From contig CAZOYW010000079.1 of NCBI GenBank assembly GCA_964584165.1, positions 1-6,854 on the forward strand: a DNA stretch of 6,854 nucleotides, written 5' to 3'. Below, one piece after another: positions 3,794 to 6,854 of the stretch (its first letter is position 1; every line of letters begins with the position of its first letter). Below the pieces are notes generated by a model. That model worked only from the letters and a program-made list of their open reading frames with translations. It was not told the origin of the DNA and did not search any database. This stretch comes from CAZKCI01 sp964584165 (GTDB taxonomy: Bacteria; Auribacterota; Erginobacteria; Erginobacterales; CAZKCI01). The position numbers and the translations under genes were made by a program.

Positions 3794-5746
3794 ATGTCTG
3801 GAAGAAGTCCTTTTCGACGCATTGAAGCTAAGACAACACAATCTTATGATATTGAGTCATTGTTTAAAGACTTGAAAAATAGGTCTACTGAAATCAAAGA
3901 ATTATATGCACCTCAAGCCGATGTTTTAAGAGACTATCAAAAAACTCATGTCAAGTCCAAAGATGTTAGTATAGAACTCCCAACAGGCTCAGGAAAAACT
4001 CTTGTAGGTTTGCTAATAGCAGAGTATCGTAGAAGAATCTTAAAAGAAAGAGTTTTGTATCTTTGTCCGACTAGGCAATTAGCTTACCAAGTGGGTAATA
4101 AATCAAGAGACTATGATATTCCTGCTAGAGTTTTTGTTGGTGCGAAGAGGGACTTTAACCGTACTGATGTAGTAGCTTATCGATCAGGTGCTGCAATTGC
4201 GATATCAACCTACAGTGGACTCTTTAATTCAAATCCCGAGTTTTATGACGCGCAAGTTATCATTCTAGATGATGCACATGGTGGAGAAGGATACATTTCA
4301 TCTCCGTGGTCAATTACAATAGAGAGGGAAAACTCGCTATATTCAGAACTGATCTCAATTTTTGAAAAAGATATGCTGTCATTATCAGTTCTTAATGGAT
4401 CAAGACCTAGAAAACTCCCCAAAGTGGAAAAAATACCATTTGCAATCTTTCTTAAACATTTACAAGAAGTCAAAACCTTTTTTGAAGACAAATTAGAGGT
4501 AAATACACCAAACTACTATTCTTGGCAATTTATAAAAGAAGGATTACACGCTTGTCACATTTTTGTTTCTTGGGATCAAGTTTACATACGTCCATATATC
4601 CCTCCAACTCTCACTCATAAACCATTCGCAGAGGCAAATCAGCGAATCTATATGTCCGCAACATTGGGACGAGGTGGCGAACTAGAGCGCACTACTGGAA
4701 TAAACCAAATTATGAAAGTTGAAACCCCAAAAGCATATCTCAAACATGGAATTGGGCGTCGCTTGTTTTTGTTCCCTGATTTAGCAAAAGAGAAAAGTGA
4801 ATATGAATCATGGCTTGTAAATCTGATTGGCGCTTCAAAAAGGACTTTGGTGCTTTGCCCTACGGGAAGGGTTTTGAAAGAATTAGTGCTACTGCTTCAA
4901 GAAAGCGGAAAAATTGGACAACTTCTCGGTTCAGCCAATATTGAGAATTCTATGGACGAGTTTTCAAAATCAGAATCGGTTGTTTTAGCGCTTACCAACC
5001 GATATGACGGAATTGATATACCCAGTGATCAATGCCAATTATTAGTTATGTATGAGCTTCCAACAGGAACTAACCTTCAGGAGTCTTTTCTAGAAGATAA
5101 ATTGGGATTGGATGTATTACTTAGAGAAAGAGTCAAGACTCGAATAGCTCAGGGTGCAGGTCGCTGCACACGAAGCGCAACTGATCAATCAGTGGTCATA
5201 ATGGTTGGTAGACGATTACTTGATTTTTGTATAAAAAAAGAAAACCAGAAAATGTTTAATAGCGAACTTCGCGGTGAGCTTGATTATGTACTTTCTTTAA
5301 ATGTGAGTACTCTTGATGATTTTGATTCTATGCTTAAGTCTTTTTGTGAAAAGGATTCCGACTGGACTGTTGCGGAGGAGGAAATAGCAAAAATTCGTGA
5401 TTCGGACGATCAACCTGATATGACAGTTCCAAATGAAGTAGACTTCTCTTATGATTTTTGGTTTGGACGATTCAAAGAGGCTGTCGAGAAAGGCGTTGCG
5501 ATAACGGATAAATTAACCGATTCACGTCTTTCATCCTACAGAGCATTCTGGCATTATTTGACGGCATGTGCTGCATTTGCTGCTTCAATGCATAATCCTG
5601 ATTATACACCAATTGCCGAAAAGCAGATGAGTCGTGCAATTAAAACCTGCAAAACTGTATCTTGGTTCGCTAGCGCCTTAAGACCTATGTTTCCAGTTGA
5701 AAAGGTTAGAGCGGCTGCGAGCGAACTTGAGACTCTAGCAACTGAG
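3794..5746 (+). CDS. XPD/DinG-like SF2 helicase, interrupted by the assembly gap
   Basis: The 651 visible residues contain a full SF2 helicase core. The motifs are Walker A PTGSGKT (63-69), Ia CPTRQLAYQ (91-99), Ib AISTYSGLF (136-144), II LDDAH (158-162), III MSATL (287-291), IV LVLCPTGR (352-359), V LTNRYDGIDIP (400-410) and VI QGAGRCTR (453-460). The GxGR-type motif VI with RYDGIDIP resembles the Rad3/XPD/DinG (HELICc2) group, although no four-Cys iron-sulfur cluster is apparent. The DDAH box departs from DEAH. Residues after about 480 are an acidic then helical region without recognised motifs. The frame is open to the Ns at 5747 and probably continues into the nuclease domain beyond. The role is ATP-driven DNA or RNA remodelling; a defence function is plausible from the nuclease and the mobile neighbour. 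Confidence 0.85.
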
Positions 5747-5796
5747 NNNNNNNNNNNNNNNNNNNNNNNNNNNNNNNNNNNNNNNNNNNNNNNNNN
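5747..5796. other. Assembly gap (50 Ns)
   Basis: Exactly 50 Ns are present, probably a scaffold placeholder of arbitrary size. The frame relation between helicase and nuclease cannot be read, and any translation into the gap is meaningless. If both halves are one gene, the true missing length leaves remainder 1 on division by 3, because the post-gap frame begins with an incomplete codon ending TA. Confidence 0.95.
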
Positions 5797-5798
5797 TA

Positions 5799-6332
5799 AT
5801 GCTTGCTGAAAAAAAGCACTCAAGTTTCGACAGAGGTATGGTAGAACTTGGCTCTTTATTAGGATTTAACGCTTGGAAAACTGATTCACAAGCAACTCCA
5901 GATTGCGTATGGCAACTTGGAGATGAAATAGCGTATTTATTCGAAGGAAAATCAGAAGAAAATCCTGAGAGTCCTATTTCGGTTGATGATTGTAGACAAG
6001 CTAGCGGACATTTGAAATGGGCTAGCGCTGAACCGCAATTAAAGAACTGTAAAGCCTTTAGAAGCATACTTGTGACGCCTAGGACAATTATTGACAAAAA
6101 AGCAATTCCTCATGCCGAGCATTTATTTTTCATAACTCCTTTCGAATTGCAATCACTTTTTGATCGAACAAAGATGATGCTATCTTCTGTTCGAAGCGTT
6201 ATGATTAATGAAAACGAGGAGGAATTCAAAGAAAAAATAATGTCTGAGCTAGTTAGAACAGATCTAACGCCTAATTCGATTCTGTCTATATTCCAATCAA
6301 AACCCGTTCAAACTCTAAAACAAGTTCCTTAA
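5799..6332 (+). CDS. PD-(D/E)XK nuclease domain, 5' end possibly in the gap
   Basis: The visible 177 residues carry a restriction-endonuclease-like fold. E16 lies in a first helix (GMVELGSLLGF). P34-D35 is followed after a beta hairpin by E49-G-K51 (PDCVW ... LFEGKSE), and Gln67 falls in the following helix (RQASGHLKW). A beta-strand with TPR (SILVTPRTI) and a FFITPFEL strand complete the core. These metal-dependent nucleases cleave DNA or RNA. The ATG at 5799 is the first Met after the Ns but may be internal, since the same frame is open into the gap. A helicase-nuclease fusion or a two-gene system are both possible. It ends two bases before the convergent gene. PD-(D/E)XK domains joined to SF2 helicases are frequent in restriction and anti-phage systems; that role is inferred here. 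Confidence 0.75.
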   Translation: MLAEKKHSSFDRGMVELGSLLGFNAWKTDSQATPDCVWQLGDEIAYLFEGKSEENPESPISVDDCRQASGHLKWASAEPQLKNCKAFRSILVTPRTIIDKKAIPHAEHLFFITPFELQSLFDRTKMMLSSVRSVMINENEEEFKEKIMSELVRTDLTPNSILSIFQSKPVQTLKQVP

Positions 6333-6334
6333 GT

Positions 6335-6854
6335 CTATTTGCTTTTGCCACATTCGCCCTGATTGTATATTTTATCAATTCTATTATTTCTTTTATTTAT
6401 AAAATCAATTACTCTTTCTTGATAAAGTAAGTAATCGTTTACACTATGAAAATTTGGAGCGCTCCTAAAATCGTCAAATGGCAGATAGAACTTAATTCCC
6501 GCATAATTTTCTGTTACTAAATCCTGTAAAAGGAAAAAGTCAATATAGCCGCAAAAATCACTAAATAAATTAAAAAAATCTTTGTATCGCAAGAAGACTT
6601 CGCTTAATGGACTTTGTAATCCAAGATAAAACAGCCTGATACATTCCAATGTTAAATCAAATCTATCATCAATTCTGTTATTACACCCACGTGCACCATT
6701 GATAGTTTGTTTTTTATCAATTTTGTTATTAGGAAAGATGATATATGCCCCTATCGTGGAGCCAGCAGAATAAACTTCGTTAACTGCTTCAGGAATTTGC
6801 TGAGTCAACCATTGTTTGCGTTTATGATGCTTATACGAATGTGTAATTGCATCG
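6335..6854 (-). CDS. Conserved uncharacterised protein, truncated by the window edge
   Basis: The frame is open from the right edge to the TAG at 6335, so the 5' end is missing. The upstream codons (ending HHKRKQWLTQQ) read well through to the first candidate initiator at 6808, so that TTG is unlikely to be the true start. About 172 residues are visible. Conserved-looking blocks are GAYIIFPNNKID, TINGARG, DRFDLTLECIR, a GYIDFFLLQDLV segment and KFYLPFDDF, then a C-terminal FINKRNNRI. These blocks look like the DUF6994 family as I recall it, but I cannot confirm that by search. No catalytic residues or membrane segments are evident, and function is unknown. It converges on the nuclease with a two-base gap. 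A link to the helicase-nuclease system is possible but weak, because it lies on the opposite strand. Confidence 0.7.
   Translation of the reverse strand, partial: DAITHSYKHHKRKQWLTQQIPEAVNEVYSAGSTIGAYIIFPNNKIDKKQTINGARGCNNRIDDRFDLTLECIRLFYLGLQSPLSEVFLRYKDFFNLFSDFCGYIDFFLLQDLVTENYAGIKFYLPFDDFRSAPNFHSVNDYLLYQERVIDFINKRNNRIDKIYNQGECGKSK

Noticed and set aside
4243..4491. Minus-strand 82-codon ORF.
   Set aside because: It lies wholly opposite the helicase core motifs and is a frame shadow.
5602..6097. Minus-strand ORFs spanning the N run.
   Set aside because: They depend on translating Ns and oppose the clear helicase and nuclease frames.

Overview
The window reads as AT-rich archaeal DNA. Several start codons sit about 28-40 bases downstream of TATA-like boxes, as in leaderless or short-leader archaeal transcripts. 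The small AbrB-type regulator and the zinc-finger/DDE transposase resemble families I associate with Thaumarchaeota and Bathyarchaeia. That placement comes from family recognition, not from a search. A run of 50 Ns at 5747-5796 shows that this is a scaffolded draft assembly.

Positions 90-3660 look like one mobile unit of about 3.57 kb. It is bracketed by imperfect terminal inverted repeats (18 of 22 bases match, the outer 11 perfectly) that begin GGTTCTGT, as IS6-family ends do. Each end also carries an inner TCGGTTATCT motif. Inside are, on the minus strand, four tiny genes (two-helix membrane peptide, basic peptide, four-helix membrane protein, CPKC zinc-knuckle protein). A ribbon-helix-helix (RHH) regulator diverges from them on the plus strand. 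Next comes a minus-strand IS6-like transposase whose frame is cut by one in-frame TAA. An AbrB-like regulator diverges from the transposase. Last come a proteasome-like Ntn hydrolase and an overlapping basic 47-residue ORF, both on the minus strand.

The unit holds two parallel 'regulator facing cargo' switches. The RHH gene and the small-membrane-protein genes share a 12-bp perfect inverted repeat that straddles their divergent TATA boxes. The AbrB gene and the transposase share an array of TTAGGnnCCTAA palindromes arranged almost symmetrically around both promoters. One further copy sits on the probable start of the Ntn hydrolase. This suggests that the AbrB-like protein controls itself, transposition and the hydrolase.

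Outside the unit, 3794-6332 encodes an XPD/DinG-like SF2 helicase and, across the assembly gap, a PD-(D/E)XK nuclease domain. They may be one polypeptide or two adjacent genes, and a nucleic-acid-processing or defence role is likely. It converges, with only two bases between, on a gene of a conserved uncharacterised family that runs off the right edge of the window.
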